From Leptospira noumeaensis (lineage in GTDB: Bacteria > Spirochaetota > Leptospiria > Leptospirales > Leptospiraceae), in the NCBI RefSeq assembly GCF_004770765.1, contig NZ_RQFK01000014.1:62001-126000 (forward strand): a stretch of 64,000 bases of DNA. Reading direction: 5' to 3'. A program made the translations under genes and the position numbers. Below the pieces are notes generated by a model. That model saw nothing but the letters and a program-made list of their open reading frames with translations. It was not told the origin of the DNA and did no database searches. The number at the start of each line of letters is the position of its first letter. Within the stretch, counting starts at the first letter, position 1. Shown here one piece after another: positions 1 to 8,988 of the stretch.

Positions 1-737
1 AATTTACAGAAAATTACCAAATCACTGTGGTGGACCAAAGAGGGTTTGCCAAGCGCATCAGCGGAAATATAGAAACAAAAGAAGATTATGCTTTGGAAAA
101 ACTCTTAGAGGATTTTGCCTTTATCCAAACTAAATTAGAAATCCCAAGCTGCCCAGTGATTGGCCATTCTGGACATGGGTATATGGCCCTTTCTTATGCA
201 GCGAAATATCCGGAACTTGTATCCCACCTTGTTATGATTTCCACTGGGCCAAGCCATGGAAGTCCTATGTTGGAGGCAGAAGTTTATTTTCAAAGAGAGG
301 CTTCTGATCTTCGCAAAAAAACAAATTTGGAAAACCAAATCCAATTCCAAAAAAATATAGAGGAAACTCCTTCGGATTTTTTTATTCATTACTGTGTGAG
401 TTTGGAGGCAAAAGGTTTTTACCAAATTCCTTTTCCTTCTAGAAAATTTTGGGAAGGAATCCATACAAACAAATTGGCCTTTGATCATTTGTTTGGTGAA
501 GTGTTTCGAGATATCGTTGTTTCCGATTACTTCCAAAAACTTTCCATACCGATTTTGATTTGTATGGGGAAAGAAGACTATCAGGTGGCACCATATTATA
601 CTTGGGATTCGATCTTAAATGAGTTCCCTCAGATACAAATGACTGTGATGGAAAAATCCAGCCACTTACCTTTTTTGGAAAGACCGGAGGAATTTTTAAA
701 TCAGTTGAAAAATTGGTTAGGAAGAAACATAAATTAG
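1..737 (+). CDS. alpha/beta hydrolase, 5' end outside window
   Basis: Probable serine hydrolase of the alpha/beta fold; substrate unknown. The frame is open from the first bases of the window, where it reads FTENYQITVVDQRGF, the strand beta4 and DQRG motif that normally sits well inside these proteins. The gene therefore starts upstream and the internal GTG at 27 is not its start. The nucleophile elbow is GHSGHG (a GxSxG variant). The acid region is ICMGKEDYQVAP, and the C-terminal MEKSSHLPFLERPEEF carries the catalytic His followed by the usual E-x-P segment. A helical cap lies between them. It ends 49 bp before a convergent gene with no clear terminator in the gap. Family is confident, reaction is not. 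Confidence 0.85.
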   Translation, partial: FTENYQITVVDQRGFAKRISGNIETKEDYALEKLLEDFAFIQTKLEIPSCPVIGHSGHGYMALSYAAKYPELVSHLVMISTGPSHGSPMLEAEVYFQREASDLRKKTNLENQIQFQKNIEETPSDFFIHYCVSLEAKGFYQIPFPSRKFWEGIHTNKLAFDHLFGEVFRDIVVSDYFQKLSIPILICMGKEDYQVAPYYTWDSILNEFPQIQMTVMEKSSHLPFLERPEEFLNQLKNWLGRNIN

Positions 738-786
738 TTGATTCGGCTTAGATTACTTCACTCTTTTCTTTTTGATTTAATCGGAA

Positions 787-3045
787 CTACTGGACTGCCC
801 AAATCCCCTGGGTGAAAGATTGGTTCCATTTATAAAAACTTCCCACAACAATGGGAACACCTCGAATCATAGAAAATGAACTTAGGTTTCCACTTTGTAA
901 TTGTGAAAAAGAACGATCGACTGCACCCGTTTTGTCTATTTTTGCCAATGCTGTTTGAAAATTTAGATTCAAATCATATTGACTCAAACTAAGTAAATAT
1001 AAGGAATTTCCATCGTCTGACAGACCATATACGGAACTGCCTGGAACTGTCATATTAAATGGCAAAAGTTGTTTTTGTTCCAAATCAAAACCTGCCACCA
1101 AATAACGACTTTGCCCATTCACAGAACTAAACTCCCCTGCGCTATAAAGGGCCCCTCCAAAGATATGAAAAGTTTTTATAGTCCCTAAACCCGCTGTGGT
1201 TCCAATAGGGATATTATTTGGAGTGGTGATCGGATCTGTAAAATTTGGATAAAAATTTGTCACATTGGCCCCTGTCAAACTAAGACAAACCATACCAGCT
1301 CTCGCATTCCCTGATACCGAAGTAAAAGTACCAGCAACAAAAAGTTCTGTTTCACTAAAGACAAGTTTCCTCACAGAGCCATCAAAATTCAAATTGGGCC
1401 AGAGGAGAGTTCTTGTTGTCCCACTCAAATCTATTTTTGCCAATCGCTGGATACTTGATGCGTCTACAGTTGTTAAGTCACCACCAACATAGAGAGCGTT
1501 GTCTTTAACAGCTAAAGTTTGTACCTCGCCAGCACTGGCACCGAATGTTGGGTTCCAACTAGTAGGTTGTGCTGTTCCAAAATCCAATTCAACAAAACCA
1601 TTACGAGTAGAGGAACCCACTTGGGTAAAGTTACCGGATGCATAAAGATAATTTCCATGGAAGGTTATATCGTTGATGAGTCCGTTAAAAAAAGGAGAAA
1701 AACCGGTAATCGATTGATGATTTAAATCTACGGAGAATAAATAATTACGATCTACAATATTAGTAAATACATAGTTTCCACCAATAAACAAACGGTTGTT
1801 CCATGGAAGAATGGACTTTGTTGCAAAGTTTGTACCACTATCGTACAAACCAGGATTCCATGAATCAGTGGCTGTTCCGAAAACGGAATCTACTTTGGCT
1901 GCGCTGGCCCTTGATTGTCCATTTACGGAATCAAAATTTCCGACAAAAAACACGGAATCATTTGTTTCATAAACATCCTCTAAAGGGTTTAAAGAATAAC
2001 TTGAAATGGCAGGAGCCCAATTGTCTGGGGCCCCAGAACCTGTCAGAGAAACTCTGGCAAGAAAATCCCGAGGAGTGCTACCGCCAACCAATGTGAAACT
2101 TCCGCCGAAATATGCTTTCTCTCCACGAATCAGTAATTTGGTAACCTCACCATCAACATTAGGATTCCAAGAAGTTGTAAGCCCATCCGAAGCATTAATC
2201 GCTGCTAAATTATTCCGAGTGTTTGAATTGATACTCGTAAAATTTCCTCCGATATAGACAACCCCACCGGAATGAGAAACTGTTTTTACCGATGCTCCTG
2301 CAATTGATGGTTGCCAACCTGTTGCAGTTCCACTAACCAAGTCAACGGCTCCGACAAATTGCCGAATTTGGCCACCTAACGAAGAAAAATACCCACCCAC
2401 GACAAAAGCAACTCCGTCACCAAAGGCGATATCACTCGGTTGGACATCTGGATTTGGGTTCCAAGAATTGACTTGGCCGGAAGTCAAATCAATGGCTGCT
2501 AAATAGTTTCGCGTATTTCCATTTACGGCCGTAAAGTCACCTAAAAGATATAAAACTCCTGCATGAATGGTAACTTTATTCACAACATTATTGATCACCA
2601 CATTGAAATTGGGATCTAACTTTCCATCGGAAAGGAAATGAGCCAAATATGTTCTGGGTTTGGTGTTTGCGATTTGGAAATTTCCTGATACAAAAATTCC
2701 ACCCACTCCATCTAACACGGCACTAGTAATGCGTGCCGCTCCTAAATCATTGAAGTTCATAAACTCTTCCGTCGGAAAAATAGTTCCCGTTTCTAAATTA
2801 ACCAAACTCCCTCCGCCAACCGGGACTCCGACCTTAGTGAAATTACCGGCAAAGTAAACATGACCATTCCATTCTTTTACGACCTTCACATCACCGTTAG
2901 TACCCCATCGAAAATTTACTTTAGAAGCCGGGAAATCAAGTTTTATACCGCAATGAGGACTTCGATCCACAATCGCAATTTTAATGAGTATGGTCTCCCA
3001 AAATGTACGCGAATTTACATCACAAACATGATTCAGTTGGGGCAC
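787..3045 (-). CDS. beta-propeller lipoprotein, signal peptide displaced by frameshift
   Basis: Large repeat protein, probably surface or periplasmic, function unknown. About ten or more units of 55-65 residues repeat the pattern GGxFTxVNGxxRxxLAAIDLxxGxxxxWNPN, the style of DUF5122/delta-60 beta-propeller repeats common in Leptospira lipoproteins. The longest frame opens at a GTG (3045), but immediately upstream the same frame reads IFLFVIISTISC, a hydrophobic stretch ending in a lipobox-like Cys, with no ATG/GTG/TTG before the TAG at 3124-3126. A normal start exists one frame away at 3109, so the gene probably carries a one-base indel in its signal peptide (see the separate entry). If so the product here is disrupted or misread by one base. 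It is isolated: convergent with the hydrolase and separated from mdh by a terminator. Confidence 0.7.
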   Translation of the reverse strand: MPQLNHVCDVNSRTFWETILIKIAIVDRSPHCGIKLDFPASKVNFRWGTNGDVKVVKEWNGHVYFAGNFTKVGVPVGGGSLVNLETGTIFPTEEFMNFNDLGAARITSAVLDGVGGIFVSGNFQIANTKPRTYLAHFLSDGKLDPNFNVVINNVVNKVTIHAGVLYLLGDFTAVNGNTRNYLAAIDLTSGQVNSWNPNPDVQPSDIAFGDGVAFVVGGYFSSLGGQIRQFVGAVDLVSGTATGWQPSIAGASVKTVSHSGGVVYIGGNFTSINSNTRNNLAAINASDGLTTSWNPNVDGEVTKLLIRGEKAYFGGSFTLVGGSTPRDFLARVSLTGSGAPDNWAPAISSYSLNPLEDVYETNDSVFFVGNFDSVNGQSRASAAKVDSVFGTATDSWNPGLYDSGTNFATKSILPWNNRLFIGGNYVFTNIVDRNYLFSVDLNHQSITGFSPFFNGLINDITFHGNYLYASGNFTQVGSSTRNGFVELDFGTAQPTSWNPTFGASAGEVQTLAVKDNALYVGGDLTTVDASSIQRLAKIDLSGTTRTLLWPNLNFDGSVRKLVFSETELFVAGTFTSVSGNARAGMVCLSLTGANVTNFYPNFTDPITTPNNIPIGTTAGLGTIKTFHIFGGALYSAGEFSSVNGQSRYLVAGFDLEQKQLLPFNMTVPGSSVYGLSDDGNSLYLLSLSQYDLNLNFQTALAKIDKTGAVDRSFSQLQSGNLSSFSMIRGVPIVVGSFYKWNQSFTQGIWAVQ

Positions 3046-3109
3046 CGAGCAGGATATAGTGGAAATGATTACAAATAAAAAGATAAAATTTGATGGAAGG
3101 GAAACACAT
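3046..3109 (-). other. out-of-frame signal peptide of the beta-propeller gene
   Basis: From the ATG at 3109 (minus strand) the codons read M C F P S I K F, then leave the reading frame of the large ORF. Removing one base from the four-base homopolymer at 3085-3088 joins them as MCFPSIKFIFLFVIISTISC, a typical lipoprotein signal peptide with Cys at the expected place, continuing into SVPQLNH. This is a direct reading of the sequence. Whether it is a real mutation, a phase-variable tract or a sequencing error cannot be decided here. No strong ribosome site precedes 3109. Confidence 0.6.
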
Positions 3110-3178
3110 TCAAAAAATAATTTCTAAACTATATTAAGTCAATAAATATGTCATAATATTCTATTAGTTGCACATAAA

Positions 3179-3209
3179 AAAACCCGCCACCTTACGGTAA
3201 ACGGGTTTT
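3179..3209 (-). terminator. Rho-independent terminator after mdh
   Basis: Arms AAAACCCG (3179-3186) and CGGGTTTT (3202-3209) are perfectly complementary around a 15-base loop. On the minus strand the right-hand side continues into a run of T. It lies 30 bases past the mdh stop codon. Confidence 0.85.
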
Positions 3210-3238
3210 AAGAATCTAGGAAAATGTAAATATTAGGA

Positions 3239-4222
3239 TTAACCTAACATATCTTTGACTTCGTTTCTTTCTTCTTTCAACTCGTTGTGAGTGATGTCAA
3301 ATTTTTCCTTACCAAAAGCATTGATTTCAAGACCAGTGACGATCTCTACTTTTTTACCATCAGACTTGAGTGGGTATCCAAAGATAAGACCTTTGTCCAC
3401 ACCATACTCTCCATTGGAGTGACATGCAGCACTGAACCAGTCGCCAGCTTTTGTAGGAGTCACAATGTTATGCACTGTGTCAACTACCGCGTTTGCAGCC
3501 GATGCTGCAGAAGATGCTCCACGTGCTGCGATGATGGCTGCTCCACGTTTTTGAACGGTAGAGATGAAATCACCTTTCAACCATTCTGTGTCAGAAATCA
3601 AATCTGTTGCTGGTTTTCCTTTGATTTTTGCATTGTAGAAGTCAGGGTATTGGGTTGCCGAGTGGTTTCCCCAAATCGCAACGTTAGATACGTCTTTCAC
3701 AAGAACACCTGCTTTTTGAGCGAGTTGTGTTTTTGCACGGTTTTCATCAAGACCAGTCATCGCAAACCATCTGTCAGACGGAACACCTTTGGCGTTGTTC
3801 ATAGCAATGAGAGCGTTTGTATTACATGGGTTTCCTACAACAAGAACTCTTACGTCACTGGCAGCATTCTTTTCGATAGCTTTTCCTTGTGTTGTAAAAA
3901 TTCCACCGTTGATTTTAAGAAGGTCTCCCCTTTCCATTCCCGCTTTTCTTGGAACAGAACCAACAAGTAGTGCCCAGTTGATGTCACGGAACGCCTCATC
4001 AATGTTAGAAGAAACAGATACTTTTTCCAAAAGAGGGAAAGCACAGTCGTCCAATTCCATGATAACACCTTTAGCGGCAGGAAGGGCTTGTTCTAATTCC
4101 AATAATTGGAGTTCCACTGCGGTGTCAGGTCCAAACATTTGTCCTGAAGCGATACGAAATAGGAGTGCGTATCCGATTTGTCCGGCAGCACCAGTAACAG
4201 CAACTTTTACTTTTTTGCTCAT
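3239..4222 (-). CDS. mdh: malate dehydrogenase
   Basis: Oxidises malate to oxaloacetate with NAD in the TCA cycle; cytoplasmic. The Rossmann motif [13 protein letters not shown] is at the N-terminus, the mobile loop with its substrate-binding arginines is [16 protein letters not shown], the NAD-site segment is [13 protein letters not shown], and the proton-relay His is in [12 protein letters not shown]. The 327-residue length and GAAGQIGY start match the cytosolic-type MDH family (type 2). The start is fixed by AAGGAAAA a few bases before the ATG. It lies 27 bp downstream of the thioredoxin-fold gene on the same strand, so the two may be cotranscribed and end at the shared terminator. Confidence 0.96.
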   Translation of the reverse strand: MSKKVKVAVTGAAGQIGYALLFRIASGQMFGPDTAVELQLLELEQALPAAKGVIMELDDCAFPLLEKVSVSSNIDEAFRDINWALLVGSVPRKAGMERGDLLKINGGIFTTQGKAIEKNAASDVRVLVVGNPCNTNALIAMNNAKGVPSDRWFAMTGLDENRAKTQLAQKAGVLVKDVSNVAIWGNHSATQYPDFYNAKIKGKPATDLISDTEWLKGDFISTVQKRGAAIIAARGASSAASAANAVVDTVHNIVTPTKAGDWFSAACHSNGEYGVDKGLIFGYPLKSDGKKVEIVTGLEINAFGKEKFDITHNELKEERNEVKDMLG

Positions 4223-4249
4223 ATAATTTTCCTTAAATTTTATAATCTA

Positions 4250-5299
4250 TTATTGTTTTAGTTCTTTTTGGATGATCTCATCAAAGTTTTCGAAAGGTAA
4301 TGCTCCCGAAACAAAGATCCCGTTGATAAAAAATGCAGGAGTGCCACTCACACCTACTTTTTGTCCATCTTGAATGTCTGCGTCGATTTCTGCTTTCAGA
4401 CTAGATGCATCTTTCATACAAGTTTGGTATTTGTCTTTTGGCATACCTGCTTTTAAAACTAAAGCATCCACATTGGCCTTACCTAACTTTCCGCTGTTTT
4501 CAAAAAGTATGTTAAATACATCCCAATACTTTCCTTCGGATACCGAACAATTGGCAGCCATGTGAGCATACATTGCATCTTGGTGGAAAGGAAGTGGAAA
4601 GTCACGGAACACCCAACGAATTTGGCCTTTGTATTTTTCACGAAGTTGTTGGTTTACATCTTGGCTTCGTTTGCAAAATGGACATTCAAAATCAGAGAAT
4701 TCGATGATTGTAATTTTTGCATCTTTCGGGCCGATCGAAGGATTATTTTTTTCTTCCACTGTCACTCGGACGGCAGCTGGTTCTTTAATTAAAAATTCAA
4801 CAGGATATTTCGTAACGATATCACGATAAACAGAGCGGCTATGTTCTTGTTCTTGTTGGTTTTTTAAGAATCCAACAATTTTATCCTTAGTTTCACTTAA
4901 GGATTTCCCACCTAACTGATCTTTATTGGACATATATACATTTAGAATTTCTTCTTCAGATGGTTCTCTTGGAGTGAATCCTTGATTTAATACTTCTGAT
5001 GGTTTTATGTTTTTGTCTTTGGCTACTAGTTCAAATAGTTTGTCCTGCGCAAACTCACCAAGAGTGTTTTTGATCAGGCTTTTGTATTCTGACTGAAATT
5101 TTGAATAAGCAATGGGTGAAGTTACTTTCACATCGCTCAGGTCATATTTTTTTCCGCCGATGCTGACTGCATCTTGGGTAATGTATTCCTTAACAAAAGA
5201 AGGAACACTGACAATAAAGAGAAGGGCGAAAACGAAGTTGGTCGCTAGGACGATTTTGGAGATGGGATTTTCCATCCACTTTTTAAAAATATTTTCCAT
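4250..5299 (-). CDS. membrane-anchored DsbA-like thiol oxidoreductase
   Basis: Probable periplasmic disulfide oxidoreductase or isomerase. An N-terminal membrane anchor (IVLATNFVFALLFIVSV) is followed by a helical region of about 130 residues with SurA-like character, then a thioredoxin fold with the active site FECPFCKRS and the cis-proline loop GVSGTPAFFING. This resembles the BdbD/DsbA group with a long N-terminal extension. The longest frame starts at a TTG at 5335. I prefer the ATG at 5299 (MENIFKKW), preceded by GGCAGGG, although the spacing is very short; a second ATG lies 8 codons on. It is followed at 27 bp by mdh. Confidence 0.85.
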   Translation of the reverse strand: MENIFKKWMENPISKIVLATNFVFALLFIVSVPSFVKEYITQDAVSIGGKKYDLSDVKVTSPIAYSKFQSEYKSLIKNTLGEFAQDKLFELVAKDKNIKPSEVLNQGFTPREPSEEEILNVYMSNKDQLGGKSLSETKDKIVGFLKNQQEQEHSRSVYRDIVTKYPVEFLIKEPAAVRVTVEEKNNPSIGPKDAKITIIEFSDFECPFCKRSQDVNQQLREKYKGQIRWVFRDFPLPFHQDAMYAHMAANCSVSEGKYWDVFNILFENSGKLGKANVDALVLKAGMPKDKYQTCMKDASSLKAEIDADIQDGQKVGVSGTPAFFINGIFVSGALPFENFDEIIQKELKQ

Positions 5300-5462
5300 C
5301 CCTGCCAGCTTCCAGGCCACAAAGCGGGCAATCAAACGGAAAAAAGCTAAAAAAATAGTCGATTTTCGCTAAAGCCGAGTAGGATATGTCCGACAATCTG
5401 AGGGAGGGAAAAGACAATTTTTTCTCAAAAGAGCTGATCCTAAACACGGAGGTTTGGGAAAC

Positions 5463-5780
5463 ATGAACACGATAAACATTCAAGGAAATTCGCACCTAAC
5501 GATCCCCCCACAGATCCCAACCCAAACGGGGAAACAATCAGAAGAAGGAAAAGAATCCTTACCTGAAAAATCTCAATTGCTACGGGTCAAAAAAAACGAG
5601 GAGAAGGAACTGGAAACAAAAGTAAAACCAGAAGACTTGGTTTTGAAACCAACTCCCGCTTCCTTAGAAGAAAAATTAAACCAAATCATCTCCCCCGAAG
5701 AAGTGAAAGATTTACTTTCTCTTGTGACAAGAACTCCCCTACCAGAGCCGAAAAACCATAAGGTAGATACAAAAAGGTAA
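5463..5780 (+). CDS. hypothetical protein, charged and proline-rich
   Basis: Not recognised. About 105 residues, soluble, no signal peptide or membrane segment. The N-terminus MNTINIQGNSHLTI is followed by a Lys/Glu/Pro-rich low-complexity middle and a short helical C-terminus (SLEEKLNQIISPEEVKDLLSL). The start is the ATG at 5463, with GGAGG ten bases upstream, rather than the TTG at 5454. It ends 2 bp before the next gene, so the two form an operon. Confidence 0.7.
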   Translation: MNTINIQGNSHLTIPPQIPTQTGKQSEEGKESLPEKSQLLRVKKNEEKELETKVKPEDLVLKPTPASLEEKLNQIISPEEVKDLLSLVTRTPLPEPKNHKVDTKR

Positions 5781-5782
5781 GA

Positions 5783-6421
5783 TTGTTCCTTAGCATCGCC
5801 ATTCTTGACAGCTTCACCCTAGTCCTTAGCGGGGTTTTAACCATCTCCATTTTGGGACTAGGATTAGTTGTGTACAACCAATTCATCCATCCCATCCTTT
5901 CCAGAAAAGATTCTGACCGGTTTATCCCAGTACAGACCGGAGACAAATACGATCTAGTTGTCGACGAACTCAGTCGGTTCGCCAGTTTCCAAGTGGGAAG
6001 TAAAACAGGACAACTGGCAACTCGATGTAATGCAATCACGGAAGACCATCTCATCTTTCAATTTAAAAAAAGTCGTGATAGCGAAGATTATACCATTACC
6101 GTTTTGAAAAACGGCCCTACTTTCTACAAACCACCAAGAATGGAACATTATGGAAAAATGGAATCCAAAGAAAGTTTTGAATCTTATGAAATCATTGGCC
6201 ACCCTGCTGAATTTCGAATCTCAGATAAAATAACGAAAGAAAGGATGGTGAATTTTATTGAAGTCTCCCTTACCTCTTCTTTTTATTTCAACAGATCCGG
6301 GAAAGAAAGGATGAAGTTTACCTTTGAAGTAGGAAAAATCCAACCAGGTATCAATAGAAAGGTAAGGTTCCGTGGAGATGTTTACGGGTTTGGAAAAGAA
6401 GAAGGAGCAGAAGAAGACTAA
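5783..6421 (+). CDS. hypothetical single-pass membrane protein
   Basis: Not recognised. One N-terminal membrane segment (about residues 9-30, LDSFTLVLSGVLTISILGLGLVV) precedes a soluble domain of about 180 residues predicted to be mainly beta (alternating hydrophobic stretches such as DYTITVLKNGPTFY and RMKFTFEVGKIQPG). The start is a TTG placed 5 bases after AAAAAGG, inside the end of the previous gene; no ATG fits. The topology suggests a cytoplasmic or periplasmic sensor-like domain, PilZ-like in general look, but no diagnostic motif (RxxxR...DxSxxG) is present. Ends one base before convergent thrB. Confidence 0.65.
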   Translation: MFLSIAILDSFTLVLSGVLTISILGLGLVVYNQFIHPILSRKDSDRFIPVQTGDKYDLVVDELSRFASFQVGSKTGQLATRCNAITEDHLIFQFKKSRDSEDYTITVLKNGPTFYKPPRMEHYGKMESKESFESYEIIGHPAEFRISDKITKERMVNFIEVSLTSSFYFNRSGKERMKFTFEVGKIQPGINRKVRFRGDVYGFGKEEGAEED

Positions 6422-6422
6422 A

Positions 6423-7376
6423 CTATTTTGTTTGGATCCGAACGCCAAGCCCATCTGGTTTGACTCGCCGAAACTGGTAAGACAATCCAGAATCTGACAT
6501 TCCTTTTTTTACCATCTCTTCCAATTCATTCTGTTTTGATTTTACAGACTTTCTTTCTAGAAACACAAGCAAACTCGGGCCGGAACCTGACAAACAATAT
6601 CCAAAACCTGCTTCCTTCAAAACCTCTGCCAATCCAAACAAGGGAGAATTGTTTGGGATTCGGTAAGGAGTATGCATTTTATCTTCCAAACCAATCAGCA
6701 AGTCACCAAACTTACGTTTGTCTAAAAAGTGCATCCAGGCTCCAATCCGAGACAAATTAAAAATTACATCGGAAGTGGAATAAGACTTAGGAAGTGTTTT
6801 TCGTGATTCTTCTGTAGAAACATGGAATTCAGGTGTTAAAACATAAATGGCAACAGAGGCTGGGAATTTTTTACGGAAAAATCGCAAAGGTTCACCAAAC
6901 GTAGAATAGGCGAAAACGAACCCACCCATATAAGCTGGCAAAGTATTGTCAGGATGGCCTTCAAATTCTGCAAGATACTGAATGAAGTCGGATTCCGTTG
7001 GTAAAGATTTCGGTTCCATTCTTTTATGAACTTCACGAGCAAGTGTGAGTCCTGCAACAATGGCCGAAGCACTGGAACCTAGTCCACCCTTCAAAGGTAA
7101 GGCCAAGGTCATTTTACAATGATAAGGTGGAGGACTTACTCCTAGTAAAAACTTTTGAAAATAAGAAAGGTAGGACTGGTAAACTAAATCTTCTTTCGCT
7201 GAAAACGGCAATGGATTGCCATTTTTTAATTCTGTTTTGGATTCCGTAATTTCTTTAGAAAAACTAAATTCAAATTCGTTCCGAAGGTCAAGAGCAAGGC
7301 CCATGAGATCAAAACCAGGCCCCAAGTTGGCGGAAGTTCCCGGCACTTGGATGAGAATCTTAGGAAGGCGAATCAT
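6423..7376 (-). CDS. thrB: homoserine kinase
   Basis: Phosphorylates L-homoserine with ATP on the way to threonine. GHMP-kinase motifs appear in order: motif 1 VPGTSANLGPGFDLMGLAL, the ATP-binding motif PLKGGLGSSASAIVAG, and motif 3 GFGYCLSGSGPSLLVF. Length (317 residues) is normal for ThrB. It lies 34 bp downstream of the CrtI-like gene on the same strand and may be cotranscribed, although the pathways are unrelated. No threonine or homoserine leader peptide is visible before it. Confidence 0.93.
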   Translation of the reverse strand: MIRLPKILIQVPGTSANLGPGFDLMGLALDLRNEFEFSFSKEITESKTELKNGNPLPFSAKEDLVYQSYLSYFQKFLLGVSPPPYHCKMTLALPLKGGLGSSASAIVAGLTLAREVHKRMEPKSLPTESDFIQYLAEFEGHPDNTLPAYMGGFVFAYSTFGEPLRFFRKKFPASVAIYVLTPEFHVSTEESRKTLPKSYSTSDVIFNLSRIGAWMHFLDKRKFGDLLIGLEDKMHTPYRIPNNSPLFGLAEVLKEAGFGYCLSGSGPSLLVFLERKSVKSKQNELEEMVKKGMSDSGLSYQFRRVKPDGLGVRIQTK

Positions 7377-7410
7377 CGTTTCGCCCAGGCTCTACGACCT
7401 GTTTCCAAAA

Positions 7411-8934
7411 TCAACCTCTCTTTCGTGCTAAGAATTGTTCCGCAACATTCAGGCCTCCTAAAATCACAGCCGGAATTCCTTGGCCAGGATAGACAGTATC
7501 CCCTGTTAAAAGTAAATTAGGATCTTCCGATTGGTTGGCGATCATTCGAAAGGGATTCAAAAAATAAGAACTGGGAATTCCGCCGACCCTTCCAAACTTC
7601 CTTCCCGTCCAAGTTTTCCATGTAACAGGTGTTGCAGAATGTAAAAATAAAACCTTTCCATTTTTAAACCAACTAAACTGATTTTTTAAGGTATCGATTA
7701 AAATGGATTCGATTTCCTTTTTTTTATTTTTATAAAACTCATCTCTTATCCATAACTCTGGATTTTCAATATGAGTGGATAGGGAAAGAATCCTTACTCC
7801 ATTTTGTGACCTGATCGGATCCTCTGAATGAGAAAGGGAAAGAAATACAGATTTCCCACCTCCATATGGTAAGTTTTTTTCCAAATGAATTTGGTGGTGC
7901 AGGCATTCGCTTGTTAGGGAAGTGTCACTGGGACCAGTTTGGATGGCGATCCCCATTGTAAATGCTCCCCAAATTCCTGTTTCGAATTTTGAAGTTTGTG
8001 TTTTCAGTTTTGGTAAATCATTTGTGATTTCACAAAGATTCCAAATGGGAATATTGGAGATAACTAGGTCTGCATAAAAATTTGAATTTTCTCTATGGTT
8101 GGTTTTGATTTCCCAATTCCATTTTCTTTCCTTCTCCACTCCGATGCATTTTTTAAGACTGCGAACTTCTTGTTTATAAAGGATTTTACCACCGTTTTTA
8201 TGAATTTGGTTGAGAATGGTTTCGGCCAGAGTTACCATTCCCCCTTCGACAACATAATTTTGTAATTGAGGATAGGTAAGACCTGCTGCTGCCATAACAA
8301 AGGGAACATCTTTCACAACAGACTGATTGGTAATTAACAATTGTTCGTCCAAAAACTGAATCCATTCTGAATTTTTATACAAACCAAATCCTTGTAACAC
8401 TCGTTTCAGAGAAACAAAAGAAAATACCAAAGGAACTAAGTCGCTGACCCTAAAATGAAATATCGTTTTTACAATATCTGTTAAATTTCGAAAGGGAAAA
8501 TTTTTATATCGGGAAGACAAACTCCAAAGAAAGTCAGAAGTCAAAAAACATAAATCCCAAAACAAATCCATCCGCCAACCACCACCGAACACTCGTTTGG
8601 ATTCATTTTTCCATTTTGAACGGGACTTGTATCTTTCGATGGTTTTAGTTTTCATATGGACAACCATAGAACGATCCAATGGAATTACGGGGAATTGAAT
8701 TTGAAATTTTTTGGTAAGTTGGTCTAAAGGTAGGCCGGGTTCAAACCCCACAAGAGTTGTGGCTCCCGATTCAAAAACAAAACCTTTTTTTTGAAAACTA
8801 GAAGCACATCCACCGGGAGAAATTCCCTTTTCTAAAATTAAAACTTTTTTGCCTTTTTCAGAAAAGGAAAGAGCCGCACTCAATGCTCCAAGTCCCGACC
8901 CAATGACTACGACGTCCCAATAGTGATCTTCCAT
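7411..8934 (-). CDS. CrtI/CrtISO-like FAD-dependent oxidoreductase
   Basis: Phytoene desaturase/carotenoid isomerase superfamily (NAD(P)/FAD-dependent). The N-terminal dinucleotide fold reads VVVIGSGLGALSAALSF...LEKGISPGG, followed by the SGATT segment typical of CrtI/retinol-saturase-like proteins. The C-terminal FAD motif is LLLTGDTVYPGQGIPAVILG. At 507 residues it has the usual length. The ATG is directly abutted by AAGGAGG, so spacing is unusually short, but no other start fits the Rossmann fold. No crtB or crtE lies nearby, so a carotenoid substrate is not established; retinol-saturase-like or other prosolanapyrone-type roles are possible. Confidence 0.8.
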   Translation of the reverse strand: MEDHYWDVVVIGSGLGALSAALSFSEKGKKVLILEKGISPGGCASSFQKKGFVFESGATTLVGFEPGLPLDQLTKKFQIQFPVIPLDRSMVVHMKTKTIERYKSRSKWKNESKRVFGGGWRMDLFWDLCFLTSDFLWSLSSRYKNFPFRNLTDIVKTIFHFRVSDLVPLVFSFVSLKRVLQGFGLYKNSEWIQFLDEQLLITNQSVVKDVPFVMAAAGLTYPQLQNYVVEGGMVTLAETILNQIHKNGGKILYKQEVRSLKKCIGVEKERKWNWEIKTNHRENSNFYADLVISNIPIWNLCEITNDLPKLKTQTSKFETGIWGAFTMGIAIQTGPSDTSLTSECLHHQIHLEKNLPYGGGKSVFLSLSHSEDPIRSQNGVRILSLSTHIENPELWIRDEFYKNKKKEIESILIDTLKNQFSWFKNGKVLFLHSATPVTWKTWTGRKFGRVGGIPSSYFLNPFRMIANQSEDPNLLLTGDTVYPGQGIPAVILGGLNVAEQFLARKRG

Positions 8935-8988
8935 CCTCCTTGTAGACAGTGGTCACAGAGAGGACGGATCAAAATTTAGGAAATAGGA

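Noticed and set aside
1265..2257. Plus-strand ORFs inside the beta-propeller gene
   Set aside because: Antisense shadows of a repeat-rich gene with no start signals or protein character.
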